This document shows, in pieces, positions 26,341 through 36,626 of a stretch of DNA of 64,000 nucleotides. The stretch is from Desulfosporosinus lacus DSM 15449 (GTDB lineage: Bacteria > Bacillota > Desulfitobacteriia > Desulfitobacteriales > Desulfitobacteriaceae). The notes below the pieces were generated by a model that was not told the origin of the DNA, did no database searches, and worked only from the letters and a program-made list of their open reading frames with translations. How positions within the stretch are numbered: the first letter of the stretch is position 1; each line of letters starts with the position of its first letter. The translations under genes were made by a program, and so were the position numbers. The stretch spans positions 62,001-126,000 of the forward strand of contig NZ_FQXJ01000004.1 in assembly GCF_900129935.1 (NCBI RefSeq), written 5' to 3'.

Positions 26341-26405
26341 GTATATCGTTCATCATCGTTTGCAATTCGATATTCGTGATTCGGGCCACGAATAATCGAA
26401 CCACG
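26341..26405. repeat. TTCGNNN heptad repeat downstream of carB
   Basis: The tract includes TTCGATA, TTCGTGA and TTCGGGC in consecutive heptads. It begins ATATCGTTCATCAT, also found at 55085. Confidence 0.6.
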
Positions 26406-26412
26406 TACATCT

Positions 26413-29400
26413 CTACAGCGGCAAAAGACCCGGCGAAATGCTTTCAATCACTTGGAGCAAGGCTGCAGCGGTATCTAAGCTTGTAAAGCAAGGAATTCCA
26501 TGTTCCACGGCTGCTCTTCGGATCGCGAAACCGTCACTTGCCTGTGCTCGACCATGGGTAGTTGTATTAAGGACATATTGAATCTTTTGTTTGCGGATGC
26601 CATCAATGATTTCATTCGAGCCGTCATGCAACTTAGCAATCGTTTCAACCCTTATTCCCTCACTCTTTAGATAACGAGTTGTGCCTTCTGTCGCTAAGAT
26701 GCGGAACCCAATTTCAGCGAACCGCCGAGCAAGAGCCACCCCTTCCGCTTTATCACGATCTGCCAAGGTTATCAACACAGAACCGTAAGTTGTAAAGGAG
26801 AGTCCCGCTCCTAGCAGAGCTTTGTAGAGAGCCTTTTCATAGGTCCTGTCCATTCCCATCACTTCACCAGTCGATTTCATCTCAGGACCTAAGGACGGTT
26901 CGACCCGTTGAAGCTTGGAGAAGGAAAACACAGGTGCCTTAACGGCAACCCGATTACCAATTGGCCAGAGGCCGAGAGGGATCCCTATGTCTTCCCATTT
27001 CCTGCCTAAGATTACTTGGGTCGCCCAGTCTACGATGGGGATTCCAGTGACTTTACTCAAAAAGGGAACCGTACGGCTTGAGCGAGGGTTAACTTCCAGG
27101 ACAAAGAGTTCCTTATGATAAATAACATATTGGATGTTCAGTAACCCTTTGATTTTTAAGGATCGTGCTAACGATTCTGTTAAAGCAATGATACGGTCTT
27201 GCATACTTATGTCCAGTGTTTGAGGCGGATAGACCGCAATAGAATCTCCGGAATGAACGCCGGCCCGCTCTAAATGTTCCATAATCCCGGGGATAAAGAC
27301 GTTTTCTCCATCCGAGATGGCATCAACCTCCACCTCAGTCCCAAGCAGATATTGGTCCATCCAGATCTCCTGATCTGAGGATGCGGACAAGGCACGCTTG
27401 ATAACAGGCTCTAATTCCTTCTCTTCATACACAATGTCCATAGCCCGTCCACCTAAAACATAGGAAGGGCGAACTACCAAAGGAAACCCTATCTCTTGAG
27501 CAATACGTTGCACTTGCTCCATATTCGTTGCCCCGCCTCCGTGTGGTCGCTTAGCTCCAAGTTCTTGCAGAACACGATCAAAGGTTCCGCGCTCCTCTGC
27601 CCGGTCAATGTCTTCAACCGTCGTACCCAAAATCTTATATCCGCGACTTGCCAGGCCGCTTGCTAAACCTATTGCTGTCTGCCCGCCAAATTGAACGACT
27701 ACACCATCGGGCTTTTCTTTGTCCAAAATCTCTGAAACATCCTCTAAGGTCAAGGGCTCGAAATAGAGCCGATCAGCTGTGTCAAAATCTGTGGAAACCG
27801 TCTCAGGATTGTTATTAATAATAATACTTTCGAAGCCCGCTTTTCTCAAGGCCAGCACGGCATGTACGGAGCAATAGTCAAATTCTATACCCTGCCCAAT
27901 TCGGATCGAGCCCGACCCTAAGACAACTACTTTGGGCAGTTTATGAACTTCCCCTTCATCCTCAACGTCATAGCTGGAATAAAAGTAAGGTGTCGTCGCT
28001 TCAAACTCTCCTGCACAGGTATCGACCATTTTAAAAACGGGTCGAATGCTATGCTTCATTCTAAACTGATGTACTTCTTCTTCGGTACTCTTCCAGAGGG
28101 AAGCAATCTCTTGATCTGAAAATCCAAGCCGTTTGACACGGAGCAATGCCTGTTCATCCCAAGGGGTATTTTCTATGGACGTTGTCTCATCGACTAAGCG
28201 TTTGAGTATATTCAAATAATAGCGATTCCAGCCTGTCTCTTGAACCAGCCACTCCACCGTCCAGCCGCGTTTTAAGCACTCGGCAAAAACGAAGAGCTGC
28301 CGATCATCGGGTTCTAGACAGGCAGTTTTAAGTTCGGCATCTGAAAGACTCTCAAGCTCAAACAAACGGACCCCATACACTTTTATATCGAGAGAACGGA
28401 TGGCTTTAAGCAGAGCAGTTTCTAAGTTCCGACCGATACCCATGACTTCACCGGTTGCCTTCATCTGGGTTCCTAAATGACGGTCAGCATCTGTAAATTT
28501 ATCAAAAGGCCAGCGTGGGAATTTAACTACTACGTAGTCTAGAGCCGGTTCAAAACAAGCTGATGTTTTTCCTGTAACCGCATTTTTAAGTTCTGTCAGC
28601 GCATAACCCAAAGCTATTTTAGCTGCGACCTTAGCGATCGGATACCCTGTCGCTTTAGAAGCTAGGGCACTGGAACGGCTTAAACGGGGATTGACCTCGA
28701 TCACGACATATTCCATTCGTGAGGGATGAAGTGCAAATTGGACATTACAGCCCCCTTCAATACCCAAGCCATTTACAATTCGCAAAGACGCACTGCGCAG
28801 GGTTTGAACCTCTCGATCCGTCAAGGTCTGACAGGGCGCAACAACAATACTGTCCCCCGTATGTATTCCTACCGGGTCCATGTTTTCCATATGACAAATC
28901 GTGATACAGTTTCCGACTCCATCGCGTAAGACTTCAAACTCAACTTCCTTCCAACCAGCCACACTCCGTTCCACGAGGATCTGACTGATAAGACTTGCCT
29001 GCAAGCCACTTTCTGCAATTTGCTTAAGTTCAGCAACGTTTTGGACAATTCCTCCGCCGGTTCCACCTAAGGTAAAGGCCGGCCGTACAATAAGAGGGTA
29101 TCCAGTTTTATCGGCGAATATTAGCGCATCTTCAACATGGGATACAATCATACTTTCCGGAATTGGTTCACCCAGCTCTTTCATCAAGGCCCGAAAACTC
29201 TCTCGGTCTTCTGCTTGATCAATGCTTTTAAGCGAGGTCCCCATCAAGGTGACCTCACAACGTTCCAATACCCCTCTTTTAGCAAGCTGATAAGCCAAGT
29301 TCAGCCCGGTTTGCCCTCCCATAGTAGGGATCAACCCGTCCGGCCGCTCCCGCTCAATAATCCGTTCCACGGATTCCACCGTCAATGGTTCTATATAGAC

Positions 29401-29586
29401 TCTATCAGCTGTTTCTCGATCCGTCATAATCGTGGCAGGATTGGAATTTACCAGAATGACCTCTACTCCTTCTTCGCGCAGAGCTCGACAGGCCTGCGTG
29501 CCGGCGTAGTCAAACTCAGCCGCCTGCCCAATTACGATGGGGCCAGATCCAATTACCAGAACCTTTTTCCACTCTTTCTTGGGCAT
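26413..29586 (-). CDS. carB: Carbamoyl-phosphate synthase large subunit
   Basis: This 1057-residue enzyme makes carbamoyl phosphate with CarA. It contains the duplicated ATP-grasp halves: the first opens VLVIGSGPIVIGQAAEFDYAG and has TLGGTGGGI near 170; the second has VLGSGSIRIGQGIEFDYCS near 550. A C-terminal allosteric MGS-like domain (about 930-1057) binds effectors. It lies 2 bp from carA. There is no arginine gene cluster nearby, and its placement in the PyrR operon implies pyrimidine control. Confidence 0.97.
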   Translation of the reverse strand: MPKKEWKKVLVIGSGPIVIGQAAEFDYAGTQACRALREEGVEVILVNSNPATIMTDRETADRVYIEPLTVESVERIIERERPDGLIPTMGGQTGLNLAYQLAKRGVLERCEVTLMGTSLKSIDQAEDRESFRALMKELGEPIPESMIVSHVEDALIFADKTGYPLIVRPAFTLGGTGGGIVQNVAELKQIAESGLQASLISQILVERSVAGWKEVEFEVLRDGVGNCITICHMENMDPVGIHTGDSIVVAPCQTLTDREVQTLRSASLRIVNGLGIEGGCNVQFALHPSRMEYVVIEVNPRLSRSSALASKATGYPIAKVAAKIALGYALTELKNAVTGKTSACFEPALDYVVVKFPRWPFDKFTDADRHLGTQMKATGEVMGIGRNLETALLKAIRSLDIKVYGVRLFELESLSDAELKTACLEPDDRQLFVFAECLKRGWTVEWLVQETGWNRYYLNILKRLVDETTSIENTPWDEQALLRVKRLGFSDQEIASLWKSTEEEVHQFRMKHSIRPVFKMVDTCAGEFEATTPYFYSSYDVEDEGEVHKLPKVVVLGSGSIRIGQGIEFDYCSVHAVLALRKAGFESIIINNNPETVSTDFDTADRLYFEPLTLEDVSEILDKEKPDGVVVQFGGQTAIGLASGLASRGYKILGTTVEDIDRAEERGTFDRVLQELGAKRPHGGGATNMEQVQRIAQEIGFPLVVRPSYVLGGRAMDIVYEEKELEPVIKRALSASSDQEIWMDQYLLGTEVEVDAISDGENVFIPGIMEHLERAGVHSGDSIAVYPPQTLDISMQDRIIALTESLARSLKIKGLLNIQYVIYHKELFVLEVNPRSSRTVPFLSKVTGIPIVDWATQVILGRKWEDIGIPLGLWPIGNRVAVKAPVFSFSKLQRVEPSLGPEMKSTGEVMGMDRTYEKALYKALLGAGLSFTTYGSVLITLADRDKAEGVALARRFAEIGFRILATEGTTRYLKSEGIRVETIAKLHDGSNEIIDGIRKQKIQYVLNTTTHGRAQASDGFAIRRAAVEHGIPCFTSLDTAAALLQVIESISPGLLPL

Positions 29587-29588
29587 GC

Positions 29589-30695
29589 TTATCGTCTCCC
29601 TTTTTGTGTCGAACTTCTCAAGACAATATCCTTGAAATGGTCGAAAATTTCCGCGTTTTCCTCTGGTCCTGGAGCGCCTTCCGGATGAAATTGTACGGAC
29701 AGAACAGGATAAGTTAAGTGCTCCATCCCTTCTACGGTTCCATCATTAAGATTGCGCAAGGTGACTTCAAAACCGGACCCTGTCAAAGAAGCTTCCTCCA
29801 CAGCGTAGCCATGGTTTTGGGAGGTCATAGTTGCTTTTCCCGAACGAATATCGATGACCGGATGATTTCCTCCGCGATGCCCATAGGGAAGTTTATAGGT
29901 TTTTCCACCTGCGGCCAAGGCCAAGAGTTGATGCCCTAAGCAGATACCCAAAACCGGCAACTTATCATACAACTTGCGCACCATGGCAATTCCTTCAGAC
30001 AATTCTTCCGGATCTCCGGGGCCATTGCTTAAAACCAATCCACTTGGCCGATGTCTTAGAATTTCTTCAGCCGTTGACCTGGCGGGGAGTACTATGATTC
30101 GGAACTCTCTCTTCTGCAGGTTGCGAATAATATTTCGTTTCACTCCAAAATCCAATACCGCGATTAAGGGACCAGATCCTGGAATTTCATAAGCTTCTTT
30201 TACCGTTGACCGATAGACCCAGTGTTCACTTTTATCCTCTATTTTCCTTTGGGAATTAGCCCAGTACTCTATTCCTGCCTCTTGCGTTTGAACTAATAAG
30301 CCGGGAAGTGTTCCAAATTGCCTTAAATACCTGGTCAAAGCTCGTGTATCTACACCCTTTAAGCCCTGAACCCCATGCTGTTGGCAATAATCCTCTAAAG
30401 ACCCCTCACCATGCAGACTCCCCTCACCTTCAGAAAGTTCTCGAACGATAAGTCCCTGCAAGCGAGTTTTATCTGCTTCATTTTCTTCATGGTGCCAGCC
30501 ATAGTTTCCGATTAGAGGTTGAGTTAAGACCAGTATCTGACCGGCATAAGATAAATCTGTGACCATTTCTTGATAACCACTCATAGACGTATTGAAGACG
30601 ACTTCCTGCTCTTTCAGCTGTGCAGAACTCTTCGACCATTCCCCAAACTCTTTTCCCTCAAAGGTTGTCCCATCCTTGAAAACGAGATAAGCCAC
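29589..30695 (-). CDS. carA: Carbamoyl-phosphate synthase small subunit
   Basis: This subunit of about 368 residues hydrolyses glutamine and channels ammonia to CarB. The glutamine amidotransferase nucleophile is in LGICLGHQLLALA near 255, with the catalytic His-Glu in QFHPEGAPGPEE near 340. The N-terminal domain starts AYLVFKDGTTFEGKEFG. I use the GTG at 30695 because that matches the usual start; an ATG 39 bp upstream is possible but has only a weak ribosome-binding site. Confidence 0.95.
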   Translation of the reverse strand: MAYLVFKDGTTFEGKEFGEWSKSSAQLKEQEVVFNTSMSGYQEMVTDLSYAGQILVLTQPLIGNYGWHHEENEADKTRLQGLIVRELSEGEGSLHGEGSLEDYCQQHGVQGLKGVDTRALTRYLRQFGTLPGLLVQTQEAGIEYWANSQRKIEDKSEHWVYRSTVKEAYEIPGSGPLIAVLDFGVKRNIIRNLQKREFRIIVLPARSTAEEILRHRPSGLVLSNGPGDPEELSEGIAMVRKLYDKLPVLGICLGHQLLALAAGGKTYKLPYGHRGGNHPVIDIRSGKATMTSQNHGYAVEEASLTGSGFEVTLRNLNDGTVEGMEHLTYPVLSVQFHPEGAPGPEENAEIFDHFKDIVLRSSTQKGRR

Positions 30696-30823
30696 CTTCG
30701 ACACTTCCTCTCTCCGCGTAGTCTTCATTCGCACATTCTTTTAGCTAACACTTATCTAGCACTAGCACTTAATTCTAAACACTTTACTCTATTGATTTTC
30801 TTATCGAAGACGTACAAAGCGCA

Positions 30824-32134
30824 CTAAATAACTGTTCTATCTCTCTGAACAAGCCTGCCTTCTACCCAGACCATCACAGGGAATCCTTGCATAGTTTTCT
30901 CCAAGAACGGAGTATTGCGCGCTTTTGAAACCAGTTTAGCTGACTCAATCACCTCCGAGAAATCGGGATCAAAGAGCACCATATCTGCCAAAGTTCCAGG
31001 CTTTAATGATCCCCCGGGCAGACCAAATCTCTGCGCTGGCGTATCGCTCCAAGCCTCAATCACCCGATCTAAGGACAGGCGTCCTGGTAAGACTAAATAC
31101 TGCCATACCGCACTTAATGCGGTCTCTAAACTAGCAATTCCAAAGGGTGCTTCAGCAAATGGACGCGCTTTTTCTGCCTGAGTATGTGGGGCATGGTCGG
31201 TGGCAATCATGTCTATAGTTCCATCTCTAAGTCCTTCAATAAGGGCTTCACGATCTCCTCTGGAACCCAGTGGAGGATTAACTTTAAGAGCTGTATCAGT
31301 GATACCTATCTCTTCATCGCAGAAAATCAGATGGTGAGGATTGACTTCTGCCGTGACATCAACCCCTCGCGCTTTAGCTTTTCGAATTAACTCTACACTC
31401 TCCGTCGTCGAAATATGGGCCAGATGAAGTTTCCCGCCAGTTTCCTCAGCTAGAATTAAATCCCTGGCAACGATCACGCTTTCTGCACTGGCTGGAATTC
31501 CTCTTAACCCCATCCGCCCGGAAGCAACTCCACGGCGCATCAGACCTTCTCCAGCTAAATCTTTATCCTCGCAATGACTGATAATCGGAAATCCGGTGAG
31601 TTTAGCATATTCCAAAGCAAGCCGCATCACTTCCGAGTTCTGAATATTTTTGCCGTCATCGGAAAAGGCAACGGCTCCACCCTCTTTCATATCTGCCATC
31701 TCGACCAGTTCGCTGCCCAGCATTCCTTTAGTAACCGTCCCAATCGGCAGTACATGGGCATATCCGGCACGTTCTCCCTGTCTGCATACGAATTCAATCA
31801 AAGCCCGATTATCAATCGGCGGTTGGGTGTTAGCCATAGCCATTATCGTCGTAAACCCGCCTCGTACTGCAGCTCGTGATCCGCTTAAAATATCTTCTTT
31901 ATCTTCTTGCCCAGGTTCACGTAAATGAGTGTGTACATCTATAAGCCCCGGGAAAAGAAATTTGCCTTTCCCGTTTATCGTCTCCAGTGATTCACCCTGT
32001 GCTTTTTCTAAAACTTCTTTTTCTGTTAATGAAGATGAAATTTCTAAAACTTGCCCACCTTTGACTAGAACATCCCGGGAAGCAGAAATTTTTTGGCTTG
32101 GATCTATAACCCAGACGTCTTTAAGCCACCACAT
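30824..32134 (-). CDS. pyrC: Dihydroorotase
   Basis: This 436-residue zinc amidohydrolase cyclises carbamoyl-aspartate. The metal-binding HxH is in DVHTHLREPGQEDKE near residue 65, the later histidines lie in ISHCEDKDLAG and HLAHIST, and the catalytic Asp is in MIATDHAPHTQAEK near 310. It overlaps the pyrB end by 14 bp, so translation is probably coupled. Confidence 0.97.
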   Translation of the reverse strand: MWWLKDVWVIDPSQKISASRDVLVKGGQVLEISSSLTEKEVLEKAQGESLETINGKGKFLFPGLIDVHTHLREPGQEDKEDILSGSRAAVRGGFTTIMAMANTQPPIDNRALIEFVCRQGERAGYAHVLPIGTVTKGMLGSELVEMADMKEGGAVAFSDDGKNIQNSEVMRLALEYAKLTGFPIISHCEDKDLAGEGLMRRGVASGRMGLRGIPASAESVIVARDLILAEETGGKLHLAHISTTESVELIRKAKARGVDVTAEVNPHHLIFCDEEIGITDTALKVNPPLGSRGDREALIEGLRDGTIDMIATDHAPHTQAEKARPFAEAPFGIASLETALSAVWQYLVLPGRLSLDRVIEAWSDTPAQRFGLPGGSLKPGTLADMVLFDPDFSEVIESAKLVSKARNTPFLEKTMQGFPVMVWVEGRLVQRDRTVI

Positions 32135-33056
32135 TGCTAGACCCTCCTATCAGTAAATAAATTAGCGCCATACGAATCGCCACGCCGTTCGTGACTTGAC
32201 GTTCAATTAGAGCATCTACACTGTTTGCTACGTCATCCGAGATTTCTACGCCTCGGTTCATCGGTCCAGGGTGTAATACAATGCTCTGTTTTCCGGTTTT
32301 CTTAAGACGCTCTGTCGTCAATCCATAGAGATGGCTGTACTCACGCAGGCTGGGAAATAGCCCGCTTTTCTGCCGTTCAAGTTGGAGACGAAGAGCCATG
32401 ACAATATCCGCTCCTGGTAAAGCGCTGTCCAGATCATGAGTTATTTTAACTCCGAGACCCTCCATTTCGACAGGAACTAAAGTTGGAGGACCTGCAAAAG
32501 TCACATTGACTCCCATTTTTTGAAGGCACCAAGCATTACTGCGAGCTACCCTGGAATGCAATACGTCCCCAACGATGACGACGTTCTTTCCTTCTAATTT
32601 CCCCAGATTCTCCTGCATCGTGAAAATATCTAATAGAGCTTGGGTTGGATGGGCATGCTGGCCATCTCCAGCATTGATCACCGCAGGATCGAGGATATCC
32701 GCTAAAAATTTGGCAGACCCTGAACTGGGATGGCGCAGAATTACCACATCAGCGCGCATCGCCTGAATAGTCTTAGCGGTATCATATAAGCTTTCACCTT
32801 TACTTACACTGCTCTGAGCAACAGCTATACTTGTCGTATCCGCCCCTAATACCTTGGCAGCCATTTCGAAGGAGGTTCGAGTCCGTGTACTTGCTTCATA
32901 GAATAGATTAACTACCGATTTTCCTTTTAATGTAGGCAATTTCTTAATTGGGCGCATCAGAATTTCTTTCATCACCTTCGCCGTATGCAGAATATGACGA
33001 ATTTCCTCCACACTCATATCTTCAATCGCCAGAATGTCTTTACGCTGCCATTTCAT
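32121..33056 (-). CDS. pyrB: Aspartate carbamoyltransferase catalytic subunit
   Basis: This 311-residue enzyme forms carbamoyl-aspartate. Carbamoyl-phosphate contacts STRTRTSFE near residue 54 and HPTQALLDIF near 140, plus the C-terminal HPGPMNRGVE, are all present. No pyrI regulatory gene is nearby, as usual in Firmicutes. The ATG at 33056 follows GGGAGG at 8 bp; a frame extending to 33083 lacks a ribosome-binding site. A PyrR leader lies between pyrR and this gene. Confidence 0.96.
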   Translation of the reverse strand: MKWQRKDILAIEDMSVEEIRHILHTAKVMKEILMRPIKKLPTLKGKSVVNLFYEASTRTRTSFEMAAKVLGADTTSIAVAQSSVSKGESLYDTAKTIQAMRADVVILRHPSSGSAKFLADILDPAVINAGDGQHAHPTQALLDIFTMQENLGKLEGKNVVIVGDVLHSRVARSNAWCLQKMGVNVTFAGPPTLVPVEMEGLGVKITHDLDSALPGADIVMALRLQLERQKSGLFPSLREYSHLYGLTTERLKKTGKQSIVLHPGPMNRGVEISDDVANSVDALIERQVTNGVAIRMALIYLLIGGSSNVVA

Positions 33057-33140
33057 CAAGTAAACCTCCCTAATTTTTTCCATCTCTTATTATCTCTAAT
33101 GAATTTGTGATTATCCCTCGCCTTACATCCATAAAACATA

Positions 33141-33226
33141 AAAATCCTCGTCCCGTAGAGAGGGAGAGGATTTTAACATAGGCATAACCTATATCCGCTC
33201 GCCCCTTGGTCATCTCTCTGGATAAC
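33141..33226 (-). promoter_or_regulatory. PyrR-dependent attenuator between pyrR and pyrB
   Basis: Read leftward, ATCCAGAGAGAT (about 33212-33224) resembles the PyrR-binding loop with a weaker 3' match. It is followed by a terminator whose arms AAAATCCTC and GAGGATTTT (33141-33174) are succeeded by T residues. This is the second of three such leaders. Confidence 0.75.
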
Positions 33227-33246
33227 ATTTAAAGGGTAACGTTGGT

Positions 33247-33935
<689 letters not shown>

Positions 33936-33962
33936 CATTAAAGGCCATAACACTTGTCACTA

Positions 33963-33991
33963 AGTTTACTTTAGGATTGACCAAAAGTCAA
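33963..33991 (-). promoter_or_regulatory. SigA promoter of the pyr operon
   Basis: On the minus strand TTGACT (33991-33986) and TAAACT (33968-33963) are separated by 17 bp. The -35 box overlaps the rluD stop region. Transcription would start about 20 bp before the PyrR site. Confidence 0.65.
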
Positions 33992-35034
33992 TGAGATGAT
34001 TGGGAGATGCGTAATTTTTCAATGAGAGCTGAAAAACTTTTGGGCACAGGGGCATCGAACTTCATCCATACCCCACTGCGCGGATGAACAAAACCCAGAT
34101 GTGCGGCATGGAGCATTTGTCCTTTAAGCCCATAAAGATTTCGTTTGGGTCCATATACAGGATCCCCCAGAACAGGATGCTTAATATAGGCCATATGCAC
34201 ACGGATCTGATGAGTTCTGCCGGTCTCTAAGCGAGCTTCCAAATATGAAATCTCACTAAAACGTTCCAAAACAGTATAATGTGTTACAGCTAGTTTGGAA
34301 TGATGCATTACCACAGCCATACGTTTACGATCTGATGGATCACGTCCAATCGGTGCATCAACCGTCCCAGAGGGTTCAAGCAAGACCCCGTGAACCAGCG
34401 CTAAGTATTTTCGCTCCATCGTATGCGCTTTAAGTTGCGCAGCAAGCCCTTGGTGAGCTGTATCGTTCTTGGCAACCACCAAAATCCCCGAAGTATCTTT
34501 ATCAATACGATGTACGATACCAGGACGTAAAACTCCGTTAATTCCGGAAAGGTTCTCACAATGAAATAACAAGGCATTAACCATCGTTCCTGTCCAGGCA
34601 CCGGGAGCAGGGTGGACCACCATTCCCTGAGGTTTATTCACAACCAAAACATCCTCATCCTCGTAAAGGATCTCAAGGGGGATATTTTCAGGTTCAGCCG
34701 TTGACTCTCTTGGAGCAGGGATCATCACTTCAATCTTATCCCCTGTGCGCACTTTATAATTTGCCTTTTTAGGTAACCCGTTAACCCTAATACACTCTTG
34801 TGTAATGAGTCCTTGAACGAAAGACCTGCTCTTCCCTAAAATTTCAGTTACTCCAACGTCCAAACGTATTCCTTCAGGAAGCTCAATAACTTTCTCTTCA
34901 ACTGAAATGCCTGACCCTGTAGGCAAGGCTTCCTCGCTAAAGGATGCTTGCTCATCAAATTCAAAATCAAGGTCCTCAATTTCAGACTCAATGGTAGATT
35001 TTATAAACTCTTTTTCCACTTTTATAACCGCCAA
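33988..35034 (-). CDS. rluD: Ribosomal large subunit pseudouridine synthase, RluD family
   Basis: This protein of about 348 residues modifies uridines of 23S rRNA. An S4 domain lies at about residues 55-115 (LDVGVTEILGKSRSFVQGLI). The catalytic motif HRIDKDTSGILVVAKN has its Asp near 178. The first 50 residues are acidic (IEDLDFEFDEQ) and unusual for the family. The TTG at 35034 is unsupported by a clear ribosome-binding site, so the true start may be internal. The order lspA-rluD-pyrR is conserved in Firmicutes. Confidence 0.92.
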   Translation of the reverse strand: MAVIKVEKEFIKSTIESEIEDLDFEFDEQASFSEEALPTGSGISVEEKVIELPEGIRLDVGVTEILGKSRSFVQGLITQECIRVNGLPKKANYKVRTGDKIEVMIPAPRESTAEPENIPLEILYEDEDVLVVNKPQGMVVHPAPGAWTGTMVNALLFHCENLSGINGVLRPGIVHRIDKDTSGILVVAKNDTAHQGLAAQLKAHTMERKYLALVHGVLLEPSGTVDAPIGRDPSDRKRMAVVMHHSKLAVTHYTVLERFSEISYLEARLETGRTHQIRVHMAYIKHPVLGDPVYGPKRNLYGLKGQMLHAAHLGFVHPRSGVWMKFDAPVPKSFSALIEKLRISQSSH

Positions 35035-35077
35035 TACATTGATTTATAGTTTTTCGATGTACCTTTATCTAAACAGT

Positions 35078-35554
35078 TCACTTATTGGATACGTCGAACT
35101 CTGATTTACTTGGAGTTTTTTTTTCATCCCGATAAATGGCGAGCATCAGTAACCCCACTCCTATGACAATCATACTGTCTGCGAAATTAAATACATAAGG
35201 CCAAATCTGAAAATCAAGATAATCTACAACTCGTCCGATGACGAGCCTGTCATACAGGTTCCCCAGTGCTCCCCCTCCGATTATTCCTAACGCCAGTCGT
35301 GTAATCCTTTCCTTACGCGGAATACGAAACTGCCCATAAATTATCCCACTAATTACCAGGACTGCAGTAACAATAAAAATCCAGGTTTGGCCGGCCATCA
35401 GACCAAACGCCGCGCCTGGATTAAGGACATATGTCAAATGAAAAACTTTAGGGATAACTTTCAGCGTCTCGCCAGGAATAAAGTTTGTCTGAACTAAAAA
35501 TTTTATATAACGATCAATACCCCATACCCCGATGATTGTAAGCCAAACCAACAA
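35078..35554 (-). CDS. lspA: Lipoprotein signal peptidase
   Basis: This aspartyl protease of about 158 residues cleaves prolipoprotein signal peptides in the membrane. It has four hydrophobic segments, the motif NPGAAFGL near residue 48, and the catalytic Asp pair in GNLYDRLVIGRVVDYLDF and FNFADSMIVIG. The frame is open to 35644, but TTG at 35554 has GGGAGG 8 bp upstream and gives the normal length. Confidence 0.95.
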   Translation of the reverse strand: MLVWLTIIGVWGIDRYIKFLVQTNFIPGETLKVIPKVFHLTYVLNPGAAFGLMAGQTWIFIVTAVLVISGIIYGQFRIPRKERITRLALGIIGGGALGNLYDRLVIGRVVDYLDFQIWPYVFNFADSMIVIGVGLLMLAIYRDEKKTPSKSEFDVSNK

Positions 35555-35928
35555 CCGTCCAACCTCCCTCTTTCCCCTAATCTTAACACAGGGCTCAAAG
35601 TGGGGCAAACTAATCATGAGTGGACATATAAAGACAAAATACATTGCATTGCGTCAATGAGCGCAAGTGGACTGCAATGGAGTTCGTGTCGGATGCGCCA
35701 AGGCTACATACCGACTTAAGCCTCTATCTTAAAAGATACCTACTGGCCCAAGATGTACGAACATGATAGTTTCGTCTATTATGTTCCGGTACGATAGTGT
35801 CCGGGGGACACTATCGCCGTGGACGCAATCTCTTTAAACTACTTAACGCCTGAAGGAACGCTATCTCCAAAGGAGCTGACCCATAGGAACACTCCTCCTC
35901 ATAAAGTGTGCTCTCATATGCTTTAATC
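35555..35928. other. 374-bp spacer between the DksA-like gene and lspA
   Basis: No gene was recognised. The spacer contains the structured repeat element C (copy 1, 35793-35828) and several other imperfect hairpins. The nearest genes on both sides are on the minus strand. Confidence 0.6.
35793..35880. repeat. Structured repeat element C, copy 1
   Basis: GATAGTGTCC and GGACACTATC form a perfect 10-bp hairpin followed by GCCG and a tail ACGCCTGAAGGAACGC-TATCTCCA. The hairpin and tail align with 57873-57960, where two hairpin base pairs are exchanged in a compensating way. Confidence 0.5.
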
Positions 35929-36603
35929 TTAAGTTCGTCCATGCTCTTTGCTATAATGAATAGTATTTACTCGTCCTTCTTGTTCTCTCTGGGTTTCAAT
36001 GGTTTCAATATACTCAACTGCCCCAATCGTTTCATCTGAGTCTTCATAAAGATTGTTTGGATCTGAGATATCTCTGTTAGTCCCTAAATCTTGAAGGGAA
36101 TCCGAGGTTCCATAACGCGCTACTGCCTGCCAAGAATCTTCACCATCAAACTCCACCCGATCCGTACCGTCATTAAAGGTTCTGGAAAAGGGCCGATTCA
36201 AGATCTCATTTTCTACTGGATCACGATATAATGAATGTTGCTCTTCCTTCTCTTCTTCGCGGCTGCATTCAGCACATACCGTAGTATATGGCAGTACCTC
36301 GAGTCGTTCATATGGAATCTTTTGACCGCAATGTTCACACTTTGCATATTCCCCTTTTTCAAAACGTTCCAAAGCGCCGTCAATTGCTCCGATTCTATGC
36401 TTTAACCGATCATGTTCTGCGACATCACGAGACCGCTGATATACTTCTGTTCCAACATCTGCTGGATGATTGTCTACAAGCGACAATTCACCTAAAGAAT
36501 CTTTCATATCCCCGCTAAATAGTTCTGCCGCAGTTTCCATTATCTCAGCTCTTTCATCACGAAGCGTTTTGATTAGTTTATCGTAATGCATTTGCTTTTT
36601 CAA
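35929..36603 (-). CDS. TraR/DksA-type zinc-finger protein (YteA/YlyA-like)
   Basis: This 224-residue protein has a DksA-like coiled-coil part (about 1-85) and a four-cysteine zinc finger, CEHCGQKIPYERL and CAECSREE, at about 91-117. The C-terminal half is acidic and variable. The Bacillus counterpart next to lspA (YlyA) modulates sigma-G-dependent transcription; the same neighbourhood here suggests a similar role. The start is TTG at 36603, with GGAGG 9 bp upstream. Confidence 0.88.
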   Translation of the reverse strand: MKKQMHYDKLIKTLRDERAEIMETAAELFSGDMKDSLGELSLVDNHPADVGTEVYQRSRDVAEHDRLKHRIGAIDGALERFEKGEYAKCEHCGQKIPYERLEVLPYTTVCAECSREEEKEEQHSLYRDPVENEILNRPFSRTFNDGTDRVEFDGEDSWQAVARYGTSDSLQDLGTNRDISDPNNLYEDSDETIGAVEYIETIETQREQEGRVNTIHYSKEHGRT

Positions 36604-36626
36604 TTAAACTCGCCTCCTAATCCTAT

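Larger units (their letters stand above)
26027..26412. other. 386-bp repeat-filled spacer inside the pyr operon
   Basis: The spacer between carB and pyrK is made of two TTCG-type heptad tracts (26041-26077 and 26341-26405) flanking a composite of repeat elements A and B (26101-26260). No attenuator or PyrR box was recognised in it. Confidence 0.7.
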
